NCBI GenBank assembly: GCA_047602055.1
Contig: JASGIG010000001.1
Location: 1,364,001 to 1,428,000 of the forward strand
Length of the DNA stretch: 64,000 nt
Direction of reading: 5' to 3'
Source: JAODBQ01 sp047602055
Lineage (GTDB): Bacteria > Actinomycetota > Acidimicrobiia > Acidimicrobiales > Ilumatobacteraceae
The translations under genes and the position numbers were made by a program. The notes under the pieces were generated by a model that worked only from the letters and a program-made list of their open reading frames with translations, searched no databases and was not told the origin of the DNA. Below are positions 1 through 8,595 of this stretch, piece by piece (positions within the stretch are counted from its first letter, which is position 1; each line of letters starts with the position of its first letter).

Positions 1-116
1 CGCTTCGAGATGCCGCCGGACGCCGGCTTCCTGGCCGGTGGGCGCTTGCCGGACGTGTTCGGCTTGGCGTAGGCGGGTGTCGCCTTGGCCCGGTTGGTGC
101 TCGGCTTGTTGGCCAT
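1..116 (-). CDS. N-terminus of a probable DsbA/thioredoxin-fold protein (partial)
   Basis: An ATG at 116 opens a minus-strand frame that runs off the window edge. The visible 38 residues start MANKPSTNRAK and are rich in Lys, Arg and Pro with no domain yet, like the basic cytoplasmic tail that precedes a membrane anchor in actinobacterial membrane-bound thioredoxin/DsbA proteins. It lies 19 bp downstream of the DsbB-like gene on the same strand, and that pairing is the main reason for the call. The catalytic CxxC would lie outside the window, so the function is inferred from context only. Confidence 0.5.
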   Translation of the reverse strand, partial: MANKPSTNRAKATPAYAKPNTSGKRPPARKPASGGISK

Positions 117-135
117 GGGCGCGCCTTTCGGATGC

Positions 136-666
136 TCAGTCGCCGTAGCGGGCGACCGTGACGAGGTTGACGATGGCGAGGAACCCGCAGCCGGCCATGA
201 ACGGCAGGGTGACGAAGCCGAGCTCCTCGAACCAGATGTAATCGCATGGCACCGCCGACGAGCACGCGCCCGTCTCCAGCGACGGGAAGCGCTCCAGCAG
301 GTAGTGGTACGTCGAGACGACCGCGCCGATCGAGGCCAGCACGGCGACGTACGCCAGCACGCCCCGGTCGCGCCGGATCGCGGCGATGACGAGGACGATC
401 GACAGCGGGTACATGGCGATGCGCTGGTACCAGCACATCGTGCACGGCGTGTAGTGGGCGACCTCGGAGAAGTACAGGCTGCCGAGCGTGCAGCCGACGG
501 CGATCGCCGCGGCCAAGCCGGCGGCGGCCGGGCGGAGCGCGTCGAGCGCCCCGGCGGCGCCGGGGGAGTGCCGGGCGACGACCCGCCATCCCGCCAGGGC
601 GACGGTGAAGGCCAGCACGGCGACGGCCAGCAGGGCGCAGAACAGTTGGACGGCGGACGTTGACAT
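136..666 (-). CDS. DsbB-family disulfide bond formation protein
   Basis: A 176-residue polytopic membrane protein with about four transmembrane segments (roughly residues 5-26, 48-66, 82-98 and 105-122) plus a C-terminal one. The first periplasmic loop carries C75-T-M-C78 followed by WYQR, the DsbB quinone-linked CxxC signature. The second loop carries C135 and C141, the pair that exchanges with DsbA. DsbB reoxidises DsbA and passes electrons to quinone. The ATG at 666 was preferred over a longer frame to 816 because MSTSAVQLF leads straight into the first hydrophobic helix, while the upstream part is polar and proline-rich. It is probably co-transcribed with the partial gene at 1-116. Confidence 0.85.
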   Translation of the reverse strand: MSTSAVQLFCALLAVAVLAFTVALAGWRVVARHSPGAAGALDALRPAAAGLAAAIAVGCTLGSLYFSEVAHYTPCTMCWYQRIAMYPLSIVLVIAAIRRDRGVLAYVAVLASIGAVVSTYHYLLERFPSLETGACSSAVPCDYIWFEELGFVTLPFMAGCGFLAIVNLVTVARYGD

Positions 667-766
667 CGGATCACCCCTCTGGTCGGTGGCCGGCCGCGGG
701 TGGTTCCGGAAAAAGCTGCCGTCGCCTCTTGCGCTCGTGTAATTACGTTGGTGTAACTTTGGCGGG

Positions 767-825
767 CCACAAGATCTGGGCAAGGACGCCCAGTGCGCCA
801 GCGGCTGGGGCCACATCTAGTGGCC
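767..825. promoter_or_regulatory. Candidate NrdR-type operator pair upstream of nrdA
   Basis: The dsbB-nrdA gap (667-862) holds two imperfect palindromes: CCACAAGATCTGGG at 767-780 and a perfect GGCCAC/GTGGCC pair with a 5-nt spacer at 809-825. Their centres are about 43 bp apart, roughly four helical turns. NrdR represses ribonucleotide reductase operons by binding two such boxes, usually about 31 bp apart, so the assignment is tentative. No clear -10/-35 pair was found. Confidence 0.3.
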
Positions 826-862
826 ATGGGCGCACACACACGTTCGCAAAGTGAGGGCTGGA

Positions 863-3343
863 ATGACGTTGATCGAAGACCCCGGAACCGTCGTCACCGG
901 CGCGCGTGACCAGACGCCACCGTCGGCCTCGGCCGACCAGACGCCATGGGGCGACGAGAGCCCGATGCGGGTGCGCAAGCGCAACGGCGGGCTGGAGCCG
1001 ATCGATCTCAACAAGATCGTCCGTGCCGTCGGCCGTGCCGCCCGCGGCCTCGACGGCGTCGACTCGATGCGCGTCGCCACCCGCACGATCTCCGGCCTGC
1101 ACGACGGCGCCACCACGATGGAGCTCGACGAGCTGAGCATCCGCACCGCCGCCGCCCTGGTCAGCATCGAGCCGAACTACAGCCGCCTCGCCGCCCGGCT
1201 GCTGGCCACCTTCATCCAGAAGGAGGTCGCCAACCAGGACATCCACTCGTTCTCGCAGTCGATCGCCGCCGGCCATCGTGCCGGGCTGATCGCCGACGCC
1301 ACCGCCGAGCTGGTCAGCCTCAACTCGCGCAAGCTCAACGAGGCCGTCGAGGCCGACCGCGACTGGCTGTTCGAGTACTTCGGCCTGCGCACCGTCTACG
1401 ACCGCTACCTGCTGCGCGACCCCGAGGGCCGCCTGGTCATCGAGACCCCGCAGTACTTCTTCCTGCGCGTCGCCTGCGGCCTGGCCCAGAGCGCCGAGGA
1501 GGCCATCGAGCTGTACCGGCTGATCTCCTCGCTCGACTACCTGCCGGCCACCCCGACCCTGTTCAACAGCGGCACCACCCACCCGCAGATGTCCAGCTGC
1601 TACCTGCTGGACAGCCCCGAGGACACGCTGGAGAACATCTACGACCGCTACAAGGACGTCGCCCGGCTGTCGAAGTTCGCCGGCGGCATCGGCCTGGCGT
1701 TCCACCGGGTGCGCAGCCGTGGCTCGCTGATCCGCGGCACCAACGGCCTGTCCAACGGCATCGTCCCGTGGCTGAAGACCCTCGACTCGTCGGTCTCCGC
1801 GGTCAACCAGGGCGGCAAGCGCAAGGGCGCGGCGTGCGTGTACCTGGAGACGTGGCACGCCGACATCGAGGAGTTCCTGGAGCTGCGCGACAACACCGGC
1901 GACGAGGCGCGGCGCACGCACAACCTCAACCTGGCCAACTGGGTGCCCGACCTGTTCATGGAGCGGGTGGAGAAGGACTGGACCTGGAGCCTGTTCGACC
2001 CGAAGAAGGTGCCGCACCTCACCGACCTGTACGGGCCGGAGTTCGAGCGGGCCTACGTGGAGGCCGAGCAGCAGGGGCTGTACGAGCGGCAGGTCCCGGC
2101 CCGTCAGCTGTACTCGCGGATGATGCGCACGCTGGCGCAGACCGGCAACGGGTGGATGACGTTCAAGGACCCGTCGAACCTGCGCTGCAACCAGACCGGG
2201 ACGGCCGGCACCGTGCACCTGTCGAACCTGTGCACCGAGATCCTCGAGGTCACCTCCGCGGCCGAGACGGCGGTGTGCAACCTCGGCTCGATCAACCTCG
2301 GCAAGTTCGTCGATGTGATCGACGGCGTCCCGACCTACGACTTCGAGCGCCTCGGCCAGGTGGCCCGCACCGCGCTGCGCTACCTCGACCGCGTCGTCGA
2401 CATCAACTACTACCCGACCGACGAGGCCCAGGCGTCGAACCGCCGCTGGCGCCCGGTCGGCCTCGGGGTGATGGGCCTGCAGGACGTGTTCTTCAAGATG
2501 CGCCTGCCGTTCGACTCGCCCGCCGCCCGCGACCTCGGCAGGCGGATCCAGGAGGAGGTCTACTTCAACGCGCTGTGGACCAGCTCGGAGCTGGCCGAGC
2601 AGTTCGGGCCGCACGAGGCGTTCGCCGGCACCCGCGCCGCCAAGGGCCAGCTGCAGTTCGACCTGTGGGGCGTCGCCCCGACCGACGCAGCGCGCTGGGA
2701 GCCGCTGCGCGAGCGCATCGCCCGGCACGGGCTGCGCAACTCGCTGTGCATCGCCATCGCCCCGACCGCCACGATCGCCTCGATCGCCGGGGCCTACGAG
2801 TGCATCGAGCCGCAGGTGTCGAACCTGTTCAAGCGCGAGACGCTGTCGGGCGAGTTCCTGCAGATCAACACGTACCTCGTGCGCGACCTGCAGGCCCGCG
2901 GCCTGTGGGACGAGGAGATCCGCGGTGCCGTGAAGCGGGCGGAGGGCTCGGTGCAGGACATCCCCGAGATCCCCGACGACCTCAAGGCGCTGTACCGCAC
3001 GGCGTGGGAGATCCCGATGCGCTCGATCATCGACATGGCCGCCGACCGCGGCGCGTTCATCGACCAGAGCCAGTCGCTGAACCTGTTCGTCGAGTCGCCG
3101 ACGATCGGCAAGTTGTCGTCGATGTACCTGCACGCCTGGAAGCAGGGCCTGAAGACGACGTACTACCTGCGCAGCCGACCGGCGACGCGCATCCAGCAGA
3201 CCACCACGGCGGCGAGCACCGGCGCCCCACCCCCCGGAGCGTCGGTGACGCCGCTGGTGAGTGAGCCCAAGAAGGAGTACTTGGACGAGGAGGCGTTGGC
3301 CTGCTCGATCGAGAACCCCGAGGCGTGCGAGGCGTGCCAGTGA
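863..3343 (+). CDS. nrdA: Ribonucleoside-diphosphate reductase, large (alpha) subunit, class Ia
   Basis: An 826-residue catalytic subunit that reduces ribonucleoside diphosphates to deoxyribonucleotides. An N-terminal ATP-cone begins near residue 35 (MRVRKRNG...), giving allosteric control of activity. The three active-site cysteines are visible in MSSCYLLDS, NLCTEI (with the neighbouring Asn and Glu) and AVCNLGSINL. The C-terminus ends in CEACQ, the swinging redox cysteine pair that is re-reduced by thioredoxin or glutaredoxin. ATG 863 has GTGAGG just upstream; a GTG at 851 would add four residues. Its stop overlaps the nrdB start (GTGA), so the two are translationally coupled. Confidence 0.95.
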   Translation: MTLIEDPGTVVTGARDQTPPSASADQTPWGDESPMRVRKRNGGLEPIDLNKIVRAVGRAARGLDGVDSMRVATRTISGLHDGATTMELDELSIRTAAALVSIEPNYSRLAARLLATFIQKEVANQDIHSFSQSIAAGHRAGLIADATAELVSLNSRKLNEAVEADRDWLFEYFGLRTVYDRYLLRDPEGRLVIETPQYFFLRVACGLAQSAEEAIELYRLISSLDYLPATPTLFNSGTTHPQMSSCYLLDSPEDTLENIYDRYKDVARLSKFAGGIGLAFHRVRSRGSLIRGTNGLSNGIVPWLKTLDSSVSAVNQGGKRKGAACVYLETWHADIEEFLELRDNTGDEARRTHNLNLANWVPDLFMERVEKDWTWSLFDPKKVPHLTDLYGPEFERAYVEAEQQGLYERQVPARQLYSRMMRTLAQTGNGWMTFKDPSNLRCNQTGTAGTVHLSNLCTEILEVTSAAETAVCNLGSINLGKFVDVIDGVPTYDFERLGQVARTALRYLDRVVDINYYPTDEAQASNRRWRPVGLGVMGLQDVFFKMRLPFDSPAARDLGRRIQEEVYFNALWTSSELAEQFGPHEAFAGTRAAKGQLQFDLWGVAPTDAARWEPLRERIARHGLRNSLCIAIAPTATIASIAGAYECIEPQVSNLFKRETLSGEFLQINTYLVRDLQARGLWDEEIRGAVKRAEGSVQDIPEIPDDLKALYRTAWEIPMRSIIDMAADRGAFIDQSQSLNLFVESPTIGKLSSMYLHAWKQGLKTTYYLRSRPATRIQQTTTAASTGAPPPGASVTPLVSEPKKEYLDEEALACSIENPEACEACQ

Positions 3344-4431
3344 GCGCCGCCGAAGCCCTCCACGTCGCCACGCCGGCACCGCTTCCGGTCGGCATTTCGC
3401 CGGTCGACCTCGCGCCCGCCCCGGCGCGCAAGGCGATCCTCGATCCGGGGCTCGACCTGACGCTGCGGCCGATGCGCTACCCGGAGTTCTACGAGCGCTA
3501 TCGCAACGCCATCAAGAACACCTGGACCGTCGAGGAGATCGACTTCTCCGACGACCTCGTCGACCTGCGCAGCCAGCTGCTGCCGGCCGAGCGGCACCTC
3601 GTCAGCCGGCTCGTGGCGTTCTTCGCCACCGGCGACTCGATCGTCGCCAACAACCTGGTGCTCAACCTGTACCAGCACATCAACGCGCCCGAGGCGCGGA
3701 TGTACCTGTCCCGCCAGCTGTTCGAGGAGGCCGTCCACGTCCAGTTCTACCTGACCCTGCTGGACACCTACCTGCCCGACCACGACGAGCGGGCCGCGGC
3801 GTTCGCGGCGATCGAGAACATCCCGTCGATCCGCGCCAAGGCCGAGTTCTGCTTCAAGTGGATGGACTCGATCAGCCACCTCACCGAGCTGCGCACGGCG
3901 GAGGACCGCAAGACGTTCCTGCTCAACCTGATCTGCTTCGCCGCTTGCATCGAGGGCCTGTTCTTCTTCGGGGCGTTCGCCTACGTCTACTTCCTGCGCT
4001 CCAAGGGCCTGCTCAACGGTCTCGCCGCCGGCACCAACTGGGTGTTCCGCGACGAGAGCGGGCACATGGACTTCGCCTTCTCGGTGATCGACACCGTGCG
4101 CCGCGAGGAGCCCGAGCTGTTCGACGCCGAGCTCGGCCGTCAGGTCGAGCAGATGCTCGTCGAGGCGGTGGAGACCGAGATGCTGTTCGTCGCCGACATG
4201 CTCGAGGGTGGCGTGCCCGGCCTGTCCAGCGCCGACACCCGTGAGTACCTGCAGTTCGTCGCCGACCAGCGCCTGGTGCGCCTCGGGCTGTCGAAGCGCT
4301 TCGGCAGCAAGAACCCGTTCGGCTTCATGGAGCTGCAGGACGTGCAGGAGCTGTCCAACTTCTTCGAGCGGACCGTGTCCGCCTACCAGGTCGGCGTGGC
4401 CGGCGAGGTCGCCTTCGACGTGGACTTCTGA
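3340..4431 (+). CDS. nrdB: Ribonucleoside-diphosphate reductase, small (beta) subunit
   Basis: A 363-residue ferritin-like subunit that carries the diiron-tyrosyl radical cofactor for NrdA. The segment EAVHVQFY holds an iron-binding Glu and His and, four residues after the His, the radical Tyr. The second half holds a ligand Glu in ACIEGLFFFG and the E-x2-H pair in DESGHMDF. Presence of the Tyr argues for an ordinary class Ia enzyme rather than a class Ic Phe variant. GTG 3340 overlaps the nrdA stop and is preferred to GTGs at 3325 and 3334. The TGA stop is directly followed by a degraded copy of repeat family E1. Confidence 0.94.
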   Translation: MSAAEALHVATPAPLPVGISPVDLAPAPARKAILDPGLDLTLRPMRYPEFYERYRNAIKNTWTVEEIDFSDDLVDLRSQLLPAERHLVSRLVAFFATGDSIVANNLVLNLYQHINAPEARMYLSRQLFEEAVHVQFYLTLLDTYLPDHDERAAAFAAIENIPSIRAKAEFCFKWMDSISHLTELRTAEDRKTFLLNLICFAACIEGLFFFGAFAYVYFLRSKGLLNGLAAGTNWVFRDESGHMDFAFSVIDTVRREEPELFDAELGRQVEQMLVEAVETEMLFVADMLEGGVPGLSSADTREYLQFVADQRLVRLGLSKRFGSKNPFGFMELQDVQELSNFFERTVSAYQVGVAGEVAFDVDF

Positions 4432-4515
4432 TGCCCGTGCTCTGCTCGCCGGCAAGTTGCTCGCCTCGCCTGCCGTGCTCGCCGCCTCCGCTGCGCTTCG
4501 GCGCCCGCTGCTCCT
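4429..4515 (+). repeat. Repeat family E1, degraded copy at the nrdB stop codon
   Basis: Beginning at the nrdB TGA, the sequence follows the E1 consensus (TGATG..CGTGCTC..., then CTGCCGTGCTCGCCGCC at about 4472-4488 and GCTTCGGCGC) with many substitutions. It is in the same orientation as nrdB. The rest of the 175-bp gap to the next gene shows nothing else recognisable. Confidence 0.7.
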
Positions 4516-4606
4516 CGGATCACTCGCCCCGCTCCCCGGCGATCGGGCGGTGGGAAACACAGCGTTCATCGCAACGTCGCCATGTGACGACCTCGGACGT
4601 GCGATC

Positions 4607-5416
4607 GTGTCGGGCATCGAGGTGGAGATCGGCTGCACGTTCGAGTTCGACAGCCCGCGGCAGACGCACGCCATCGTGATGGTCGAGCCGCACTTCTCGG
4701 AGGCGGCCGATGTCGTCGAGACCCGCTTCGAGCTCGATCCGTCGAGCCAGACGTCGGTGTACCACGACTACTTCGGCAACACCTGCCGGCGCATCGATCT
4801 GGCCGCAGGTCCGAGCACGCTGCGATTCGACGCACGGGTGATGGTCGTCGACACCCCGGACCCCGAGGTGTGGGGCGCCGCCGAGGTGCCTCCGGCCGAC
4901 CTGCCCGACGACGCCTTGCTGTTCCTCCTGCCGAGCCGCTTCTGCGAGTCCGACGTGCTCGCCGGCGAGGCGTTCCGCCTGTTCGGCAACGAGCAGCCGG
5001 GTTGGGCGCGGGTCCAGGCCATCAGCAACTGGGCGAACGGGCATCTCGGCTTCCAGTACGGCGCGTCGTCGCCGTCGTTCTCGGCGCGCGACGTGTTCGA
5101 TCGTGGGCTCGGGGTGTGCCGCGACTTCGCCCACCTGGCGATCACGATGTGCCGGGCCCTGAACATCCCCGCCCGGTACGTGTTCGGCTACCTCCCCGAC
5201 ATCGGCGTCCCGGATCCGGGGACGCCGATGGACTTCTGTGCATGGATGGAGGTGTACCTCGGCGACGGCTGGCACACGTTCGATCCGCGCAACAACCAGC
5301 GGCGGATCGGGCGGACGGTGATCGGGCGCGGCCGCGACGCGGCCGACGTGGCGATGGTGACGTCGTTCGGCGCCGTGGAGCTGCGGTCGATGACCGTTCG
5401 GGCGGCGCAGGTCTGA
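4607..5416 (+). CDS. Transglutaminase-like superfamily protein
   Basis: About 269 residues: an N-terminal beta domain (ending near residue 120) and a transglutaminase-like core. The nucleophile region reads LGVCRDFAHLAITMCR (Cys-Arg-Asp) and the third-position region reads TFDPRNNQRRIGR with the Asp. The position usually holding the catalytic His or a Ser in this family reads DFCAWMEV, with Cys, so catalysis by the standard triad is uncertain. Members act as peptidases or amidases on unknown substrates and have no evident signal peptide here. The start is unclear: GTG 4607 and GTG 4622 are both possible, the latter with a CGAGG just upstream. The stop overlaps the next gene (TGATG). Confidence 0.75.
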   Translation: MSGIEVEIGCTFEFDSPRQTHAIVMVEPHFSEAADVVETRFELDPSSQTSVYHDYFGNTCRRIDLAAGPSTLRFDARVMVVDTPDPEVWGAAEVPPADLPDDALLFLLPSRFCESDVLAGEAFRLFGNEQPGWARVQAISNWANGHLGFQYGASSPSFSARDVFDRGLGVCRDFAHLAITMCRALNIPARYVFGYLPDIGVPDPGTPMDFCAWMEVYLGDGWHTFDPRNNQRRIGRTVIGRGRDAADVAMVTSFGAVELRSMTVRAAQV

Positions 5417-6294
5417 TGCGCATCGTCGAACTGCTCCACGAGGAGCTCGACGCGCTGCCATGCGGGGACGACGCCAGCCTGCTGTCGGCACGCGCCGCGG
5501 TGTACGTGCTCGACCAGATCGTCAGCTACGAGTACACCGCGCCGATCCGTGACGCCCGCCAGCGGTTGATGATCGTGCCGCGGCCGCGCCATGGCGACCA
5601 GACCCGAGTCGCCCACCGTCTCGACCTGGTCGCCGACGACCGGCCCGCCGAGCGTGTCGAGCGCCGCGTCGACGAGTTCGGCAACGAGGTCGTCGACGTC
5701 CATGCCGACGGCGTCGCCGCGTCGCTGCGCTTCTCGCTGCGCGCCCTGGTGCGGCGTGACCGTCGCCGGCCTGAGATCCACGAGTGGCGCTCGCCGGTAC
5801 CGGCCGTCACGGCGCTGACCCAGCCCGACGAGGCACTGCGCGACGCGGCCCGCGGCGTCGCCGGCGACGACGTCACCGCGCTCGCCGAGCGGATGTGCGA
5901 CCTCGTGCACCAGGCGTTCACCTACCGTCACGGCGAGACGGGCGTGCGCACCACCGCCGCGCAGGCGTGGGCCGGTCGGGTCGGCGTGTGCCAGGACATG
6001 GCCCACGTGATGATCGCGATGTGTGCGAGCCGCGGCGTCGCCGCCCGCTACGTGTCCGGTCACCTCGTCGGCGACGGCGCCAGCCACGCCTGGGTGGAGG
6101 TCCACGACCCGGCCCGGCGCGCCGTCGTGTCGGTCGACCCGACCCACGCCCGGCGCACCGATCTGCGCTACGTCGTCACCGCGGTCGGCCGCGACTACGC
6201 CGACGTCGCACCGACCAGCGGCACCTACGTGTCGCGTGGCGCCACCGGCAGCCTCGCCGTGAGCAAGCGCATCCGTCTCGCCGACGTCGTCTGA
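5416..6294 (+). CDS. Transglutaminase-like superfamily protein (bacterial N-terminal domain type)
   Basis: 292 residues. The N-terminal region (about 1-130) resembles the bacterial transglutaminase-like N-terminal domain (VSYEYTAPIRDARQRLMIVPRP...). The C-terminal core has the full Cys-His-Asp set: GVCQDMAHVMIAMC, ASHAWVEVHD and SVDPTHARR. It is an intracellular protease or transglutaminase-like enzyme of unknown substrate. It is coupled by a TGATG overlap to the upstream paralogue, which has a different N-terminal domain, so this is a pair of distinct family members rather than a recent duplication. The gene ends 72 bp before an inverted-repeat cluster. Confidence 0.8.
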   Translation: MRIVELLHEELDALPCGDDASLLSARAAVYVLDQIVSYEYTAPIRDARQRLMIVPRPRHGDQTRVAHRLDLVADDRPAERVERRVDEFGNEVVDVHADGVAASLRFSLRALVRRDRRRPEIHEWRSPVPAVTALTQPDEALRDAARGVAGDDVTALAERMCDLVHQAFTYRHGETGVRTTAAQAWAGRVGVCQDMAHVMIAMCASRGVAARYVSGHLVGDGASHAWVEVHDPARRAVVSVDPTHARRTDLRYVVTAVGRDYADVAPTSGTYVSRGATGSLAVSKRIRLADVV

Positions 6295-6365
6295 GCCGCG
6301 GCGTCCCCCCGCCCCTGACCCGCCCCCGCCGTCGCTGTCGCCGCCCCGCCGCTCCGCCGTCGCGG

Positions 6366-6471
6366 CGCGATGTGAGATGTGCGCACCGGCGCTGCGCATC
6401 TCACATCGCGTCATCCGGTGGCCGGGCCGCGATTCGAGATGTGCGCAGCAGCACGGCCAATCTCGAATCGC
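6366..6471. repeat. Two consecutive perfect inverted repeats between convergent genes
   Basis: Hairpin 1: CGCGATGTGAGATG at 6366-6379 pairs exactly with 6397-6410. Hairpin 2: GCGATTCGAGAT at 6429-6440 pairs exactly with 6460-6471. Both share the core GAGATGTGCGC. They lie between the transglutaminase gene (plus) and the PRPP synthase-like gene (minus), where a bidirectional terminator is expected. There is no T-tract. The same sequence recurs at 61352-61489 inside the ccm operon, so this is a REP-like family rather than a simple terminator. Confidence 0.85.
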
Positions 6472-6524
6472 ACGGCGGGCGCGACGGCGCCACGGAACAA
6501 CGGCGGGCGACACAGGCCGGGGCG

Positions 6525-7529
6525 TCACCCGAACAGGACGGAGATGCTCTCACGGTTGGCGATCCGCCTGATCGCCTCGGCGAACGTGCCCGCCACCGAG
6601 ACGACTTCGATCTTCGGTGACAACGCCACCGGCTGCGTCTCGACGCTGTCGGTCATGTACAGCCGCTCGATCGGGCTGGCGTCGAGCCGCTCGCAGGCCT
6701 GGCCGGCGAGCACGCCGTGGCTGACCGCGGCGAACACCTGGCTGGCGCCGCGCTCGACGAGCAGCCGGGCCGCGTCGCACAGCGTCCCCGCGGAGATCGT
6801 GAAGTCGTCGACGATCAGCGCCGTGCGGCCCTCGACCGAGCCGATCAGCTCGACCACCTCGGCGCTCTCGGTGTGGTCCACCCGGCGCTTCTCGGCGATC
6901 GCCAGCGGCGCCCGCAGCCGGTCGGCCCATTGGCGGGCCTTCTTGGCGAAGCCGGCGTCGGGGGCGACGACGATGAGGTCGCGCAGCTGCGCGTCCTCGA
7001 TCGCGTCGCACAGCACAGGCATCGCGTACAGGTCGTCGACGGGGTTCTTGAAGAAGCCCTGGATCTGCGGGGCGTGGAGATCCATCGTCACCACCCGGTC
7101 GACGCCGGCAGCCTCGATCGCGTCGGCGCAGACTCGGGCGCGGATCGACACCCGCGGCTCGTCCTTCTTGTCGCCCTTGGCGTAGCTGAAGTAGGGGATG
7201 ACCGCGGTGACCGACGCGGCGCTGGCCCGCTTCAGCGCGTCGATCCAGAACAGCAGCTCGACGAAGTTGTCGTTGGCCGGGAAGGCGATCGCCTGGACGA
7301 GGAACGTGTGCCGACCACGCACGTTCTCGAGGACACGCACGAACAGGTTGCCGTCGGAGAAGTGCAGCGTCTCGCTCTTGGCGACCGGAACGCCCAGCGC
7401 GGCACCGATCCGCTCCGCCAACCCCCGACTCGCAGAACCGGCGAACAGCAGCGAGTCGTCGAGCACGGGGCGACTGTAGGTGGCGGCCTCGATCGACCCT
7501 CGCGAGGAAAGAAACTTGTCGATTGACAT
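6525..7529 (-). CDS. prs: Ribose-phosphate pyrophosphokinase (PRPP synthase) family protein
   Basis: 334 residues with the two type I phosphoribosyltransferase folds of PRPP synthases. Visible motifs are VTMDLHAPQIQGFF (ATP/metal site), VAPDAGFAKKARQWADRL, the flexible-loop AEKRRVDH, and the ribose-phosphate loop region ALIVDDFTISAGT. In ordinary Prs enzymes that last loop reads VDDxxDTGGT; the Asp-Thr-Gly-Gly is altered here, so this may be a divergent paralogue rather than the housekeeping enzyme. ATG 7529 is the first good start; longer frames run into the divergent SDR gene. The 58-bp divergent intergenic region probably holds both promoters. Confidence 0.8.
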   Translation of the reverse strand: MSIDKFLSSRGSIEAATYSRPVLDDSLLFAGSASRGLAERIGAALGVPVAKSETLHFSDGNLFVRVLENVRGRHTFLVQAIAFPANDNFVELLFWIDALKRASAASVTAVIPYFSYAKGDKKDEPRVSIRARVCADAIEAAGVDRVVTMDLHAPQIQGFFKNPVDDLYAMPVLCDAIEDAQLRDLIVVAPDAGFAKKARQWADRLRAPLAIAEKRRVDHTESAEVVELIGSVEGRTALIVDDFTISAGTLCDAARLLVERGASQVFAAVSHGVLAGQACERLDASPIERLYMTDSVETQPVALSPKIEVVSVAGTFAEAIRRIANRESISVLFG

Positions 7530-7551
7530 GGAAGTTTGTTTGGCTTCATAC

Positions 7552-7563
7552 TGACATCTGTCA
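7552..7563. promoter_or_regulatory. Candidate operator TGACATCTGTCA
   Basis: A 5-bp inverted repeat, TGACA-TC-TGTCA, lies in the 58-bp gap between the divergent PRPP synthase-like gene and the SDR that heads the catabolic operon. A short, perfectly symmetrical site in a divergent promoter is the usual form of a repressor operator. The TetR gene at 20079, at the end of this operon, is one candidate regulator. No binding evidence exists. Confidence 0.35.
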
Positions 7564-7587
7564 CGGCAACGATTTGGGGGAGCCTGG

Positions 7588-8370
7588 ATGAACACGTTCG
7601 ATCTCGGGGGAGCGACCGCGCTCGTGACCGGGGCGGGGCAAGGCGTCGGGCGGGCGATCGCGCTGACGTTCGCCGACAACGGCGCCGGCACGGTGTTGGT
7701 CAACGACGTCGACCCGCAGCGGGCGGCGGCGGTCGCCGCGGAGGTCGACGAGCGTGGCGCCACAGGCGTGCCCGCCGTCGCCGACGTCACCGACCTCGAA
7801 GCCGTCCAGCGGATCGTGGAGCTCGGCGACGAGCACGGGGGGATCGACATCCTGGTCAACAACGCCGGCAACATGGGTGCCAACCCACGCCGCGCCCGCG
7901 GCGACTTCTGGGCCGCCGGCACGGACTACTGGGACAGCTACGTCGGGGTGAACTTCTACGGCCCGATGAACTGTGTGTACGCGGTGCTCCCGCAGATGAT
8001 CGAACGCGGCTCGCGCGGCCGGCTGATCACGATCATCTCCGACGCTGGCCGCGTCGGCGAGCCGGGCCTGGCGGTCTACTCGGCGGCGAAGGCGGGTGCT
8101 GCGGGCTTCACCCGAGCCATCGCCAGGGCCGTCAGTCGCCACGGCATCACGGCCAACAACGTCGCCATCGCCGCCACCCGCACGCCGGCGACGGCCGCCG
8201 GCTTCTCCGACGACGAGCGGATGAAGAAGGTGCTGTCGCGCTACGTCGTGCGCCGCGTCGGCGAGCCCGAGGACGTCGCCGCTGTCGTGCTGCTGCTGGC
8301 CTCGCCGGCGTCGTCGTGGGTGACCGGGCAGACCTACCCGGTCAACGGCGGCTACTCGTTCAACCTCTGA
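7588..8370 (+). CDS. Short-chain dehydrogenase/reductase (SDR)
   Basis: 260-residue classical SDR. The cofactor motif is TGAGQGVGRA near residues 13-22, the NNAGN motif is near residue 91, and the catalytic Tyr-Lys is in YSAAKAG with the Ser contributed by ITIISDAGR. It oxidises or reduces a hydroxy or keto group with NAD(P). First gene of a long co-directional block with acyl-CoA enzymes, so its substrate is probably a CoA thioester or steroid-like intermediate (inference). Good start: ATG preceded by GGGGGAG. The TGA stop coincides with the first base of a tandem E1 repeat. Confidence 0.88.
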   Translation: MNTFDLGGATALVTGAGQGVGRAIALTFADNGAGTVLVNDVDPQRAAAVAAEVDERGATGVPAVADVTDLEAVQRIVELGDEHGGIDILVNNAGNMGANPRRARGDFWAAGTDYWDSYVGVNFYGPMNCVYAVLPQMIERGSRGRLITIISDAGRVGEPGLAVYSAAKAGAAGFTRAIARAVSRHGITANNVAIAATRTPATAAGFSDDERMKKVLSRYVVRRVGEPEDVAAVVLLLASPASSWVTGQTYPVNGGYSFNL

Positions 8371-8595
8371 TGTTCGTGCTCCGGTCGCAGCCAAGCTGCT
8401 CCCTGCGCCTGCCGTGCTCGCCGCCGCCGCTGGGCTTTGGCGCTCGCCGCGTGTTGGGTCGGTGGTGAGGGTGATGTTCGTGCTCCGGTCGCAGCCGAGC
8501 TGCTCCCTGCGCCTGCCGTGCTCGCCGCCGCCGCTGGGCTTTGGCGCTCGCCGCGTGTTGGGTCGGTGGTGAGGGTGATGTTCGTGCTCCGGTCG
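8368..8595 (+). repeat. Repeat family E1, tandem array (two full 104-bp units plus an 18-bp partial)
   Basis: Units begin at 8370, 8474 and 8578 with ATGTTCGTGCTCCGGTCG, a period of exactly 104 bp. Units 1 and 2 are almost identical. The array starts at the TGA of the SDR gene and the third, partial unit supplies the start codon and first six codons of the following monooxygenase. Local inverted repeats (GCAGC..GCTGC) are present. The reverse strand of each unit has an open frame encoding TRGERQS...ASTAG...AATGAR, the same peptide that is encoded in the copies inside lhr. Confidence 0.92.

Noticed and set aside
743..3379. A long minus-strand frame opposite nrdA
   Set aside because: Antisense shadow of nrdA; composition is Arg/Val/Leu/Gln-rich without domains, and nrdA is unmistakable on the plus strand.
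8368..8595. Insertion sequence or transposon end
   Set aside because: No transposase frame, no target-site duplication and no terminal inverted repeats around the 104-bp units; treated as a short non-autonomous repeat.
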